Shown here: piece after piece, positions 15,540-24,972 of the stretch
Layout of the letters: each line of letters opens with the position of its first letter
Position numbering within the stretch: the first letter of the stretch is position 1
Assembly (NCBI GenBank): GCA_910583895.1
Contig: CAJTYJ010000006.1
Coordinates: 1 to 64,000 of the forward strand
Direction: 5' to 3'
DNA from: an uncultured Lachnospiraceae bacterium
GTDB taxonomy: Bacteria; Bacillota; Clostridia; Lachnospirales; Lachnospiraceae
Length of the DNA stretch: 64,000 bases
The notes under the pieces: generated by a model
Told to the model about the DNA's origin: nothing
Seen by the model: only the letters and a program-made list of their open reading frames with translations
The model's database searches: none
Translations under genes and position numbers: made by a program

Positions 15540-16196
15540 TCAAATACCTTGCTGCTCTGCAGCGCTGCAAGTTTGATACCCCGTTGCTTGCAGCGAGGTC
15601 TTTGATTTGATGATTTCCAACATAGTTGCTATGTCCTCGGTTGTCATTGCGACTTTTGATTTTTCGATTAAAAGGTTTCCTCCTGTCATGATGTATGACG
15701 GCATTACCCGGATGCCTTGATAATAGATTTTGCTGTTCCGCAATTTATAGGTGGAAATGGCAGGGATGACATTTTTCTTTGCTGACTTTTTCGCAATCAT
15801 TTGAAAGGCTTTCTTCGCAACATCGCCCATAAGCATAAGAACTATTATATTGGGGAACAAAGAAAGCTCTGCCTCTAAATAAGGCAGACTGTTTTCTATG
15901 CTGTTTTTATCAATGGCATAATTCGTCTTTGGGGTTTTTACAGCATTCGTGATGTAAATTCCCATTTGCAATATGTCCTGTATACAAGCAACCTCTGCTC
16001 CCGCTCCCCGGAAAAGAGGAATCGTTGTTTTCAGATAAGCAGCATCAGGGATCCCGTAAAAATCCTGTAAGGGGTCAGCGGGGACAACTTCATTTATCAT
16101 AATTGCCTTAATGGCAAGCGGATCAATATCAATGTTGTTTAGATAGATGCCGTCTGCTTTTTTGACTCTTGTTTCAAGTTCCTTTTTCATATTCAT
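15540..16196 (-). CDS. Uracil-DNA glycosylase-family-like protein
   Basis: A 218-residue protein of the uracil-DNA glycosylase superfamily type seen in Clostridia. The N-terminal KAIMINEVVPADPLQDFYG is the catalytic-region loop; GIYITNAVKTPKT and LMLMGDVAKKAF follow, and VMPSYIMTGGN is the closing motif. Such enzymes cut uracil from DNA, although activity has not been shown for this branch to my knowledge. The chosen ATG (16196) has AAAGGAGC 8 bp upstream; the longer TTG frame is rejected. The last ~25 residues (TSLQATGYQTCSAAEQQGI) seem extra. A long palindrome upstream suggests repression. Confidence 0.72.
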   Translation of the reverse strand: MNMKKELETRVKKADGIYLNNIDIDPLAIKAIMINEVVPADPLQDFYGIPDAAYLKTTIPLFRGAGAEVACIQDILQMGIYITNAVKTPKTNYAIDKNSIENSLPYLEAELSLFPNIIVLMLMGDVAKKAFQMIAKKSAKKNVIPAISTYKLRNSKIYYQGIRVMPSYIMTGGNLLIEKSKVAMTTEDIATMLEIIKSKTSLQATGYQTCSAAEQQGI

Positions 16197-16259
16197 ATCT
16201 TTATGCTCCTTTGTGATAATCTCCTGCAACTTCTCGCTTCCACAGTTTGATTATAGTAC

Positions 16260-16291
16260 AATAATCTTGACAACGTCATGTCAAGATTATT
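16260..16291. promoter_or_regulatory. Perfect 13-bp inverted repeat over the UDG-like promoter
   Basis: AATAATCTTGACA (16260-16272) and TGTCAAGATTATT (16279-16291) are perfectly complementary with a 6-bp centre. Read on the minus strand, a TATAAT lies ~17 bp after a TGACGT within the palindrome, so a bound protein would cover the -35 region. It does not match the Gram-positive LexA box. Operator role inferred. Confidence 0.7.
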
Positions 16292-16746
16292 AGATATTCT
16301 GTTTTGGCTAATTATTTTATCTGACAGCCGATTCGTAACCTGATACGGCTATACCCGTTCATCACCATCATGAGTATCTGGTATGTTTCCTTGTTTATCA
16401 TACAGTGTTCCTGTTTTTCATCGCATCAGCAGCCATGGATGAGCCTGCTGGTCAGGTGATTGTCCTTTTAGCCCTTTATTAAATTTGCCGATATGGTCCA
16501 ATCTGCTATGACTGGCAGCTAGCCGGCCATTTTTTTGCGGCCGGATATTTATGATCTGCCTAAGTTTTCGGGGCGGGAACTTTTGTATTTGATTTTACGG
16601 TAAGAAAGTTTGTCGGGAAACGGGAGGAAAATTGATAAAAGAAAATAGAAAAAAATACATAGATATGGTAAAATATTAGAAATTATGAATGGATTTGTCT
16701 GTGTAGAAGGACCAGAAACTGCATTCCATTCGAAGGGAAGGAAAGC
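16292..16746. other. Intergenic, one GC hairpin
   Basis: CCGGCC (16523-16528) and GGCCGG (16539-16544) enclose a T-rich loop; this may be a terminator of uncertain direction. No gene is supported. The right end carries the GGAAGGAAAGC ribosome site of the next gene. Confidence 0.4.
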
Positions 16747-17391
16747 ATGGGCTGTTTTCAGGTGGTTGGATATTACATATGTGAAATCTGCAATACTCCT
16801 GAATGGCTTCGGGGGATCAGCAGACAAATACTGTCCGTCAGCGGCTGCATCGGGGAACAACATCCCAGATGGGAATGTTTTATGGGGGGATGGGCCAGAG
16901 GAGAGGCCCAGGAGTATCAAAGAAGGCTGCAGCTTGATCTGGAACGATACCAGAAGTTTTCAGAAGCGGCAAACAGCCTTTTCGATGCAAAAAGACTTGA
17001 TGTGGACTGCAGATTTTTACAGTTATCAGACGCAAAGGATTTTTATGAAAGATTTTGCCGTGCGGTCCCATGCCATGTTGTAAGTATATCTACAACCAAA
17101 GAGTACTATGAAATGTTGGCTGATGAACTCAGCAACAGCCAAAGTTACGGCCTGATGAATGGAGAAGAAGACAACAGTCCATGTCTTGGAAGCGATATTC
17201 TTGGCTGGGATATCAGCGGTTTTCATTCATTTCTCTGCAATTCTTTACAAAAAATTCTGCCAGATGCAAAATTCAATAAAATGGGTCTGCTTGATCACGA
17301 TTTTCATGAAGTGGCATGTTTTACACAGCAGATAGAAGGAAAAGGGGAACCGGTGGAATGGATTCCGTGCAGGATCGGAGTACATATGTGA
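16747..17391 (+). CDS. Hypothetical 214-residue cytoplasmic protein
   Basis: No family recognised. The protein is Cys-rich at the front (GYYICEICNTPEW) with a CxxC pair that could bind metal, then a helical, charged middle (QEYQRRLQLDLERYQKFSEA) and a Trp/Cys-bearing end (VEWIPCRIGVHM). No signal peptide or membrane helix. The ATG has a good GGAAGGA ribosome site and codon use is chromosomal, so it is probably a real gene. It ends 40 bp before the 61-bp tandem repeats. Confidence 0.55.
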   Translation: MGCFQVVGYYICEICNTPEWLRGISRQILSVSGCIGEQHPRWECFMGGWARGEAQEYQRRLQLDLERYQKFSEAANSLFDAKRLDVDCRFLQLSDAKDFYERFCRAVPCHVVSISTTKEYYEMLADELSNSQSYGLMNGEEDNSPCLGSDILGWDISGFHSFLCNSLQKILPDAKFNKMGLLDHDFHEVACFTQQIEGKGEPVEWIPCRIGVHM

Positions 17392-17430
17392 GTAGCAGAC
17401 TCTGAATATGGCTGCAGAAAACATAAAAAA

Positions 17431-17613
17431 GAGATCAGAACAAGTCAGTCCGTATGGGTGAAATAAATTCTAAAATGACTGATAACACAAAGAGATCAGA
17501 GCAAGTCAATCCTTATGAGTGAAATAGATTCTAAAATGACTGACAACACAAAGAGAACAAGACAAGTCAGTCCGTACGGGTGAAATGTATTTTAGGATGA
17601 CTGGCAAAGGCAA
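17431..17613 (+). repeat. Three tandem 61-bp repeats ahead of the DUF5714 gene
   Basis: Units start at 17431, 17492 and 17553, each opening GAGA-C-A and carrying CAAGTCAGTCCGTATGGGTG followed by ATTCTAAAATGACTGA. Units 1 and 2 are close; unit 3 has diverged and ends in the ribosome site. Each unit holds a short stem (TCAGTC/GACTGA). They occupy the whole 5' region of the next gene. Confidence 0.85.
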
Positions 17614-17627
17614 AGGAGAGAGATGCT

Positions 17628-18320
17628 GTGAAAGAAGAGTGTTTGATTTGTAAGGCTCCACTCATCTATCTGGAAACAGATGAGCGGATGGAGTGTGCTA
17701 TATGTCACAAGGAAGAAAAAAGTAAGGCGAGATGTGCAGAAGGGCATTATGTATGTAATGAATGCCATACAGATGGTATGGATGTCATAATCGGGTTATG
17801 TCTGAGAGAAAGGTCAAAGAATCCAGTTGAGATAATTGAAACGTTAATGGAACAGCCGTTCTGTCATATGCATGGACCGGAACATCATGTAATGGTTGGC
17901 TCTGCCTTGCTGACCGCATATAAAAATGCCGGAGGGGACATCGAACTGCAGCCGGCATTGGTTGAAATGATGAACAGGGGAAAGAGCATTCCAGGCGGGG
18001 CATGCGGCTATTGGGGAGCCTGTGGAGCAGGCATCAGTGCAGGCATGTTTGTATCGATTATTTCCAAATCCACACCGCTTGCTGTCGAACCTTTTGGCCT
18101 CTCTCATCGGATGACTTCAAAGGCTTTGGAACAGATTGGAGTGATTGGAGGTCCCCGCTGCTGCAAAAAAGATTCTTATTTGTCTGTTCTTGCAGCTGTT
18201 GCGTTTGTAAAAGAACATTTCGGGATCGAGATGGAAAAGCAGACGATTGTGTGCAGCCATTCTGCACAAAACAACCAGTGCATCGGAAAACGTTGTCCGT
18301 TTGCAGGAGGAAACCATTAG
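17628..18320 (+). CDS. DUF5714-domain protein
   Basis: A 230-residue Cys-rich protein of the DUF5714 family, function unknown. The front is a zinc-ribbon-like unit (CLICKAPLIYLE, MECAICHKEEKSKARCAEGH, YVCNECH). The DUF5714 core follows: FCHMHGPEHHVMVGSALLTA, GACGYWGACGAGISAG and the Cys-rich end GGPRCCKKDSYLS, CSHSAQNNQCIGKRCPFAG. The family is often found near radical-SAM or methyltransferase genes (recalled), not seen here. It starts at GTG 17628 behind AAAGGAGAG. The many Cys and His suggest metal or cluster binding. The three 61-bp repeats upstream are the likely control region. Confidence 0.8.
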   Translation: MKEECLICKAPLIYLETDERMECAICHKEEKSKARCAEGHYVCNECHTDGMDVIIGLCLRERSKNPVEIIETLMEQPFCHMHGPEHHVMVGSALLTAYKNAGGDIELQPALVEMMNRGKSIPGGACGYWGACGAGISAGMFVSIISKSTPLAVEPFGLSHRMTSKALEQIGVIGGPRCCKKDSYLSVLAAVAFVKEHFGIEMEKQTIVCSHSAQNNQCIGKRCPFAGGNH

Positions 18321-18729
18321 GGAACATTTCGCCGGGAATTTACAGGAAAGCGCAGGTCAGCGTTGGGAAGGCATGGAAGAATAATAGGATCAAAGGCCGG
18401 TTTTTCAATTGCTTTTGGTCTGTACTGGAGTTGCATGATCGTGGTCTTTGTGCTTGCAGCAGATTGTACAAACTTTGTGTCAACTCCCATATTGACTTGA
18501 CCAAAGACACATGGTATTATGACACAGGTATTGCCATTTTTTGCGGTATAGAGGTTATCCTTTGCGGATATGTGTTTCCTGGTTCACAGAGGATAGGATT
18601 ACATGAGAATAAAACGGAACAGTACCCAATATTCTGAAACAGAGATTTCGGACAGAGAAACCTCTTTACGTCAGTATCTGCGGGTGCAGTGACGATGACC
18701 GGAAAGTGGTCTATAGGGAGGGCAGGCGT
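18321..18729. other. Intergenic, possible membrane-protein remnant
   Basis: One frame around 18388-18500 reads as a hydrophobic helix (SKAGFSIAFGLYWSCMIVVF and on) but has no start codon. The rest shows nothing. The ribosome site AGGGAGGG for the kinase is at 18716-18723. Confidence 0.35.
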
Positions 18730-21324
18730 ATGGATTATTCTAGGGAGCTTTTGGAACGGGACGGTGAAGGTGAGCCGGTCAACAGCAGCTGCGAACCGCA
18801 GATCGGTATGCAAAGCATTCAGAATCTGGAGGCTGTCATCAATGAGGGGCTTCGCGTTGCCCTGCTGGAGGAGACGCCGGATCAGTCGCTTCAGGTACTG
18901 CTTAAGTACTTGGGAAAAGCGATGAATGGAGAACGGACTTATATTTTTGAGCAGAATGAAACCGGCGGAGATGACAACACTTATGAGTGGGTGGCGGATG
19001 GCGTGCAGCCGGAAAAGGAGAATCTTCAAAATGTTCCTTCAAAGGTGTGTGCCAGCTGGTATCGGAATTTCAGCATCGGCAGGTATATCGTCATCGAAGA
19101 TCTGGAAGCGATCCGGGAGTCCGATCCGCTGCAGTATGAGAATCTGAAACGGCAGAATGTCCATTCCCTTATAGTAGTTCCTCTTTACAGCGGCAAAAGC
19201 GTGATCGGTTTCTATGGTGTGGACAATCCGCCTGTGAAGTCGATGGAATATGCATCCAATATGCTTCAGATCGCAGCATATTTTATCGTATCCTCTCTGA
19301 AACGGCGCAACCTGGTCCGTGAGCTTCAAAAGAGGAGTTATAATGTGCTCCATGCCCTCAGTGTGGACTATCTGGGGATTTATCAGGTGAACCTTGACAC
19401 CGGTGAATGTGAGGTATACCGGGACAGCGAAGAGACCGGCATGAATTGGGCTGCGAATTTTAAGGACGGATATCAGGTGGCTGTGGAGCGGTATATTTCC
19501 CGGTATGTGGTTCCACGGGATCAGGAACGGCTCCGTGCGGTGACGAAAAAAGACTATGTGCTGGCTCAGCTTCAAACAAAGAAAAAGTTTTATGTCCGAT
19601 ACCAGGTGAAGGACAGTTCCTATGGGCTGAAACATCTGGAAATTCATTTTTCTGCCACGGAGAAGACAGAGAAAGGACACTGGGCGATTTTTGCCCAGCG
19701 GGATGTCAATGCGGTGGTGGAGCAGGAGGAGAAATACAAGCTGGAGGCAAGGCAGAGCCTGGAATACATCTTGGAGGGAGCCAGAACCGGTATCTGGACC
19801 ATTGAGCTGGAGGAGGGCTGTCCGCCCAGGATGTATGCGGACCGGACCATGCGGATTCTTTTGGGAGTGCCGGATACGATCGATCCGGAGGCGTGTTATC
19901 AGCACTGGTTTGCAAATATTGAGCCGGACTATGTGGAGATGGTACAGGAGGCGGTGCGGGAAATCGTAGAAACCGGGCGCTGCGAGGTGATTTACCCCTG
20001 GAATCATCCTGAATTTGGAAAAATATACGTTCGCTGCGGTGGCGTGCAGGACAAAACATTCAAAAAACCGGGAGCCTGCCTGAACGGATACCATCAGGAC
20101 ATCACGGATACCATGGTGACGAGGAAAAAACAGGAACAGGCCATTATGGAGCTTCTGGAGAAAGTCAGGCAGGCCAATTCGGCAAAGAGCGAATTTCTCT
20201 CCCATATGTCCCATGATCTTCGAACACCCATCAATGGGATTCTGGGAATGCTGGCTATTATGGAGAAATGTCAGGAGGATCCAGAGCATCAGATCGAATG
20301 CCAAAAGAGAATCCGTGTGTCAACAGAACATCTTTTGTCTCTGGTGAACGATGTTCTTCAAGTCAGCAGGCTGGAGAGCGGGAGGCTGTCAGTGGTGGAG
20401 GAGCCGTTTAACCTCCATGATGTGCTGGAAAACTGCATTGCAATCCTGTCTTCTCAGGCGGAAGAAAGAGAGATCAGGCTGGTGCTCAAAGACGTGGATC
20501 TGCAGCATGACAGGCTGATCGGGAATCCGATGCATATCAAGCAGATTCTGATCAATATCATTGACAACGCGCTTAAGTATAACCGGCCTCATGGCTCTGT
20601 ATTTGTCCAGGCAAAGGAGACCGCCTGCCAGGGCGGGATGGCTGACTATCAGTTTGTGATCAAGGATACCGGTATCGGGATCGGAGAGGATTTTAAGAGA
20701 CATATTTTTGAACCGTTTACCCAGGAACACCAGGATGCAAGAACCAATTACAATGGTGTTGGTCTTGGCATGTCCACAGTGAAGAAACTGGTGGATCAGA
20801 TGAAGGGGACCATAGAGGTGGAAAGCCAGATCGGGAAGGGAAGCGTGTTTTACATTACTTTGTCTCTGCAGATTGACACAGAGCGGAGTATGGAGGCTTC
20901 GGATGTGGATTCCAAAGAGCAGAGTAATATTGCAGGAATGCAGGTCCTTTTGGTGGAGGACAATGAGATCAACTGTGAGATCGTGGAATTTATGCTGAAG
21001 GAAGCGGGAGCCAAAGTCATGACCGCAAACGACGGAAAAGCAGCCGTGGACGCATTTACAGCAGCAGATCCGGAGACATTTGACTGTGTGCTTATGGATC
21101 TGATGATGCCGGTTATGAGCGGGTATGAGGCCGCCCGTGTCATTCGCAGTCTGGACCGGCCGGATGCAAAGGCTGTGCCCATCATAGCGCTGTCAGCGAA
21201 CGCATTTGAAGAGGATGTGGCAATGGCCAAGGATGCCGGAATGAATGAACATCTGGCAAAGCCGGTCGATATCCGAAAGATGTTCCGGGTCATGAGCCGG
21301 TTGAGACTCCGGCAAAGGCAGTGA
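18730..21324 (+). CDS. Cytoplasmic hybrid histidine kinase (GAF-PAS-HisKA-HATPase-REC)
   Basis: An 864-residue hybrid sensor kinase without membrane helices. Order: GAF-like domain (~30-185), two PAS-like domains (~200-320 and ~340-445, with IFAQRDVNAVV and NGYHQDITDTMV ends), HisKA with H-box LSHMSHDLRTPI (His495), HATPase (NIIDNALKYN; DTGIGIG; GVGLGMS) and one receiver (LLVEDNEINCEIV; Asp790 in LMDLMMPVMSG; final LAKPVD). The signal is probably cytoplasmic. Phosphate would pass from His495 to Asp790; no DNA-binding output domain is present, so a phosphotransfer partner elsewhere is expected. ATG 18730 is preferred over GTG 18706 because of the AGGGAGGG site. Confidence 0.9.
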   Translation: MDYSRELLERDGEGEPVNSSCEPQIGMQSIQNLEAVINEGLRVALLEETPDQSLQVLLKYLGKAMNGERTYIFEQNETGGDDNTYEWVADGVQPEKENLQNVPSKVCASWYRNFSIGRYIVIEDLEAIRESDPLQYENLKRQNVHSLIVVPLYSGKSVIGFYGVDNPPVKSMEYASNMLQIAAYFIVSSLKRRNLVRELQKRSYNVLHALSVDYLGIYQVNLDTGECEVYRDSEETGMNWAANFKDGYQVAVERYISRYVVPRDQERLRAVTKKDYVLAQLQTKKKFYVRYQVKDSSYGLKHLEIHFSATEKTEKGHWAIFAQRDVNAVVEQEEKYKLEARQSLEYILEGARTGIWTIELEEGCPPRMYADRTMRILLGVPDTIDPEACYQHWFANIEPDYVEMVQEAVREIVETGRCEVIYPWNHPEFGKIYVRCGGVQDKTFKKPGACLNGYHQDITDTMVTRKKQEQAIMELLEKVRQANSAKSEFLSHMSHDLRTPINGILGMLAIMEKCQEDPEHQIECQKRIRVSTEHLLSLVNDVLQVSRLESGRLSVVEEPFNLHDVLENCIAILSSQAEEREIRLVLKDVDLQHDRLIGNPMHIKQILINIIDNALKYNRPHGSVFVQAKETACQGGMADYQFVIKDTGIGIGEDFKRHIFEPFTQEHQDARTNYNGVGLGMSTVKKLVDQMKGTIEVESQIGKGSVFYITLSLQIDTERSMEASDVDSKEQSNIAGMQVLLVEDNEINCEIVEFMLKEAGAKVMTANDGKAAVDAFTAADPETFDCVLMDLMMPVMSGYEAARVIRSLDRPDAKAVPIIALSANAFEEDVAMAKDAGMNEHLAKPVDIRKMFRVMSRLRLRQRQ

Positions 21325-21565
21325 AGGGCCGGTTGCATAAGCAGTGTCTGACTGCTTATGATAAAGCAAATTAATGATGGAAGGACCATGAAAAAAATTT
21401 TCAAAGTAAGGATTGACAGACTATGTTTTACCACAAAATACTTACAAAAGACGGATGAGGTCTGCCATGCGGGGTGGTTGTTGTTATGATGGGTGCATTG
21501 TGCCAGTGGTTTTTCCACAGGTGTGACGTGCCCTTTTGCTTTCCGTTTAAAATAAAGTCAAAAGA

Positions 21566-24169
21566 ATGGAGATGAAAAAAGTTATGAAAAGCATGGCTTT
21601 GCCGCGTTCCTTAAAAAACAGCACTGCGGCGATCGTTTGTTTGAATATTTTTATTTTTTCGTTTCTGGGAGTGTCCATAAACAGAATGAGCGAAAATACA
21701 ATTAAAAACATTGGTACGACTTATATGGCCGGAATGAATGAGCAGGTATCGCTGCATTTTGAGACGATCATTGCGCTTCGCCTGACGATGGTGGAATCCA
21801 TAGCGGGCATTGCAGCTGGTGGAGAAGATTCGGGTTATGGTTCAAGAGAAGAAATAGAATACGGCGCAAAGGCAAGGCATTTTTTATGTGCTGCCTTGTA
21901 TTCTCCGGATGGCAGGATGGAAATGATTTATGGTGATTCGGTCAAACCAAATACGCCGGAACCATTTTTAAACAGTTTGAGAAACGGGGAGCGCAAAGTG
22001 TCGTCTGCTGTGGACAGCAGCGGCAATGATGTGATTTTGTTCGGTGTTCCCTGTGAATATCCCATGTCAGACGGAAATACCAGCCTGGCCCTTGTTGTAG
22101 GACTTTCTTCCCAATATATGGGTGAGGTACTTTTTCTTGATACAGACAATCCGCTGCTTTATTCCTATGTCATACGAAAAGACGGCAGCTATGTAATTCG
22201 GGACCAGGGCGGGGTAAACGAAAATTATTTTGACAGACTTTACCGGATTTTTGATGGTCAGAGTGAGGAGGCAGAGTTCTATATCGGGCAGATGACAGCT
22301 GCGATGAATGCAGCAGAAGATTATTCCGTTATTTTAGAAAGCGGCGAATCACGCCGGCATCTGTACTGTACCAACCTGCCTTATTGTGAGTGGTATCTGG
22401 TGACCGTTCTGCCTTTTGACGGGCTGGATCATGCAATTTCAGGTATGGGCATCCATTGGCTTGTCCTTGTTTATGCTGCTTCTTTTGCAGTCATTGCCAT
22501 GCTTTTGTACATATTCTTTCAGTATTTAAGAGTATTTCGAAAACAGGTGTCAGAATTAAAGCGCATGAATATAGAGATGGATGCGGCCCGAAAAGCGGCT
22601 GAAAAGGCACAGAAAGAAGCGGAACAGGCCAATGCGGCAAAGCAGGAATTTCTGTCCAGCATGAGCCACGACATACGTACGCCCATGAATGCCATCATTG
22701 GTATGACATCCATCGCCATGGCCAATACAAACAATCAGGAACAGGTGTCGGACTGTCTGCGTAAAATTGCGCTCTCAAGCAAGCATCTGCTTGGGCTGAT
22801 CAATGATGTACTGGATATGTCAAAGATTGAGAGCGGCAAGATGACGCTGAATATTGTGCCCACATCTTTGCGGGAGGTGATGGACAGCATTGTAAATATC
22901 GTACAGCCGCAGGTCAGGACAAAAAATCTGCAGTTTGATGCCGTTGCCTATGAAATCATCACGGAAGATGTTTGCTGCGACAGTGTGAGACTGAACCAGG
23001 TATTGATCAATCTGCTGGGCAATGCTGTCAAATTTACGCCGGAGAAAGGCACGGTTCAGGTTTCTTTGTATCAGGAAGCACTGCCGGAGAATCCTTCCTG
23101 TGTTCGTACACATTTTTTGGTGAAAGATACGGGGATAGGTATGTCAAAAGATTATCAAAAAGAAATATTTGACTCCTTCAGCAGAGAAGATAACGCCCGT
23201 GTGCAGAAAACAGAAGGTTCAGGTCTTGGAATGGCTATTACCAAGTATATTGTAGATGCAATGGGTGCAACCATCTCTGTTCGCAGCGAGCAGGGCAGAG
23301 GCAGCGAGTTCCACGTTGTTGTTGATCTGGAAAAGGCAGAAGTGCAAAAGGACGATATGGTTCTTCCTGCTTGGAATATGCTTGTGGCTGATGGCGACGA
23401 GCGTTCCTGTATCCATGCAGTTCATGCGCTGGAGTCCATGGGTATCCATTCTGAATGGTGCCTGAATGCAAAACGTGCAGTGGAAATGATCAAAGAGCGG
23501 CATCAGAAGGATGAGGATTATCAGATGGTTCTTCTTGGCTGGAAGTTGTCGGATATGAATGGGATTGAGGCAGCACGGGAAATTCGGCTTAATTGCGGCA
23601 CGGATCATCCGACTTTGCTGATGTCGGCCTGTGACTGGAGTGAGATAGAAGCAGAAGCAAAAGAAGCGGGGATTTCCAGATTTGTTTCCAGGCCCTTGTT
23701 CCGGTCTGCATTGTTTGACGCCATGAAAATATTTACGGGCGTCTCCGGTGAAAAGACGGAACAAGCAGAGGAGACCATGGACCGGGATCTGAAAGGAAAG
23801 CGCATCTTACTGGCAGAGGATAATGAGCTTAACTGGGAAGTTGCCAGGGAGCTGCTCGCTGTCCTTGAGATGGAACTGGATTGGGCTGAAAATGGTCAGA
23901 TCTGTGTTGCCAAATTCGAGCAGTCCCCGATTGGATATTATGACGCAATCATTATGGATGTGCGGATGCCCGTGATGGACGGTTATGAAGCGACCAGGAC
24001 GATCCGGGGGCTGCAGCGTGAGGATGCGGACATTCCGGTGCTTGCCATGACTGCGGATGCTTTTTCCGAAGATATTCAAAAGTGTCTGGAGTGCGGAATG
24101 GACGATCATTTGGCAAAACCCATTGATATTGAGGTTATCGCCAGCAAATTAAAAAAGTATCTGAAATGA
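21566..24169 (+). CDS. Membrane hybrid histidine kinase with one dead receiver
   Basis: An 867-residue sensor kinase. Membrane helices at ~20-38 and ~296-315 enclose a large outside sensor (Cache-like in layout). Then a coiled linker (AARKAAEKAQKEAEQANAAK), HisKA with LSSMSHDIRTPM (His368), HATPase (NLLGNAVKF; DTGIGMS; GSGLGMA), and two receivers. REC1 lacks the phospho-acceptor: the expected LLDWK is LLGWK (Gly658). REC2 is intact (LLAEDNELN; IIMDVRMPVMDG, Asp798; LAKPID). The dead receiver may be structural. It follows kinase 1 by 241 bp and overlaps the endonuclease V gene by 4 bp. Ligand unknown. Confidence 0.9.
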   Translation: MEMKKVMKSMALPRSLKNSTAAIVCLNIFIFSFLGVSINRMSENTIKNIGTTYMAGMNEQVSLHFETIIALRLTMVESIAGIAAGGEDSGYGSREEIEYGAKARHFLCAALYSPDGRMEMIYGDSVKPNTPEPFLNSLRNGERKVSSAVDSSGNDVILFGVPCEYPMSDGNTSLALVVGLSSQYMGEVLFLDTDNPLLYSYVIRKDGSYVIRDQGGVNENYFDRLYRIFDGQSEEAEFYIGQMTAAMNAAEDYSVILESGESRRHLYCTNLPYCEWYLVTVLPFDGLDHAISGMGIHWLVLVYAASFAVIAMLLYIFFQYLRVFRKQVSELKRMNIEMDAARKAAEKAQKEAEQANAAKQEFLSSMSHDIRTPMNAIIGMTSIAMANTNNQEQVSDCLRKIALSSKHLLGLINDVLDMSKIESGKMTLNIVPTSLREVMDSIVNIVQPQVRTKNLQFDAVAYEIITEDVCCDSVRLNQVLINLLGNAVKFTPEKGTVQVSLYQEALPENPSCVRTHFLVKDTGIGMSKDYQKEIFDSFSREDNARVQKTEGSGLGMAITKYIVDAMGATISVRSEQGRGSEFHVVVDLEKAEVQKDDMVLPAWNMLVADGDERSCIHAVHALESMGIHSEWCLNAKRAVEMIKERHQKDEDYQMVLLGWKLSDMNGIEAAREIRLNCGTDHPTLLMSACDWSEIEAEAKEAGISRFVSRPLFRSALFDAMKIFTGVSGEKTEQAEETMDRDLKGKRILLAEDNELNWEVARELLAVLEMELDWAENGQICVAKFEQSPIGYYDAIIMDVRMPVMDGYEATRTIRGLQREDADIPVLAMTADAFSEDIQKCLECGMDDHLAKPIDIEVIASKLKKYLK

Positions 24170-24954
24170 CTGCTTTATTTGATAAAGCTTGCAGGAAAAG
24201 GGCAGAAAGAATGGACAAAGAAACAGGGAAGACTTTCTCGCTGGATCATGCGATTCAGATTCAGACAAAGCTTTGGCCCAAGGTGGTCCAAAGCGGCAGC
24301 AAAAGGGCAGAGGATTTTGAGACTGTGGCCGGGGTTGACCTGGCTTACTGGAAGGAAGGGGATCAGGAATACGCTGTTTGCTGCATCGTGGTCTTGGAGC
24401 AGAAGACAAGGAAAGTGCTGGAAAGCAGATCTTCGGTTGGCAGGGTGGAAGTCCCATACATTCCGGGATGTCTTGCCTTTCGGGAGCTTCCTCTGATCCG
24501 AAAGGCGGTGGAAGAGCTTACGGCGGTTCCGGATCTGTATATGCTGGACGGAAATGGCTGCCTGCATCCCCGGCGCATGGGGATCGCCACACATGCTTCC
24601 TTTTATCTGGACCGGCCGACCATCGGCGTGGCGAAGCATTATTATAAAATCGACAGGGCGGTGTGTTCCATGCCGGAAAATAAACGGTTCGCGCACACGG
24701 ATATTGTGGTGGACGGTGAGATATACGGGCGGATTCTGCGCACGGTAAAAGATGTAAAGCCGGTATATGTATCGGTGGGAAACTATATTGATCTGGATAC
24801 GGCTACGGATCTGGTGTGCCGTCTGGTCGACCGGGAAAGTCATATTCCCGTGCCCACCAGGCTCGCCGATCTGGAGACGCACAGGATGCGCAGGGCGTGG
24901 AAAGGAAAAATGAGGAAGGATGTCCGGGATACCGGCAAAGACTTGCAGGGTTGA
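24166..24954 (+). CDS. nfi: Endonuclease V
   Basis: A 262-residue endonuclease V, which cuts DNA (or RNA) near deaminated adenine (inosine) to start repair. Family marks: ETVAGVDLAY with the catalytic Asp, VPYIPGCLAFRELPLI, PDLYMLDGNGCLHPRRMGIA with the second Asp, and ATHASFYLDRPTIGVAK. The start ATG overlaps the kinase stop (ATGA), implying translational coupling; an internal ATG at 24211 is an alternative and would trim ~15 unmatched residues. No functional link to the kinase is evident. Downstream is a DUF1801 gene 18 bp away. Confidence 0.93.
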   Translation: MTALFDKACRKRAERMDKETGKTFSLDHAIQIQTKLWPKVVQSGSKRAEDFETVAGVDLAYWKEGDQEYAVCCIVVLEQKTRKVLESRSSVGRVEVPYIPGCLAFRELPLIRKAVEELTAVPDLYMLDGNGCLHPRRMGIATHASFYLDRPTIGVAKHYYKIDRAVCSMPENKRFAHTDIVVDGEIYGRILRTVKDVKPVYVSVGNYIDLDTATDLVCRLVDRESHIPVPTRLADLETHRMRRAWKGKMRKDVRDTGKDLQG

Positions 24955-24972
24955 AAGAAAGGATAGAACAAA

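Noticed and set aside
17431..17613. CRISPR array
   Set aside because: Units are contiguous 61-bp copies without distinct spacers, and no cas gene is near.
18321..18640. Frames continuing after the DUF5714 stop as part of that gene
   Set aside because: The DUF5714 protein ends with its complete Cys-rich tail; the later frames have no start or recognisable domain.
19039..20304. 421-codon minus-strand frame opposite hybrid kinase 1
   Set aside because: It lies fully inside a well-supported kinase gene, has no ribosome site and its composition is that of antisense coding DNA.
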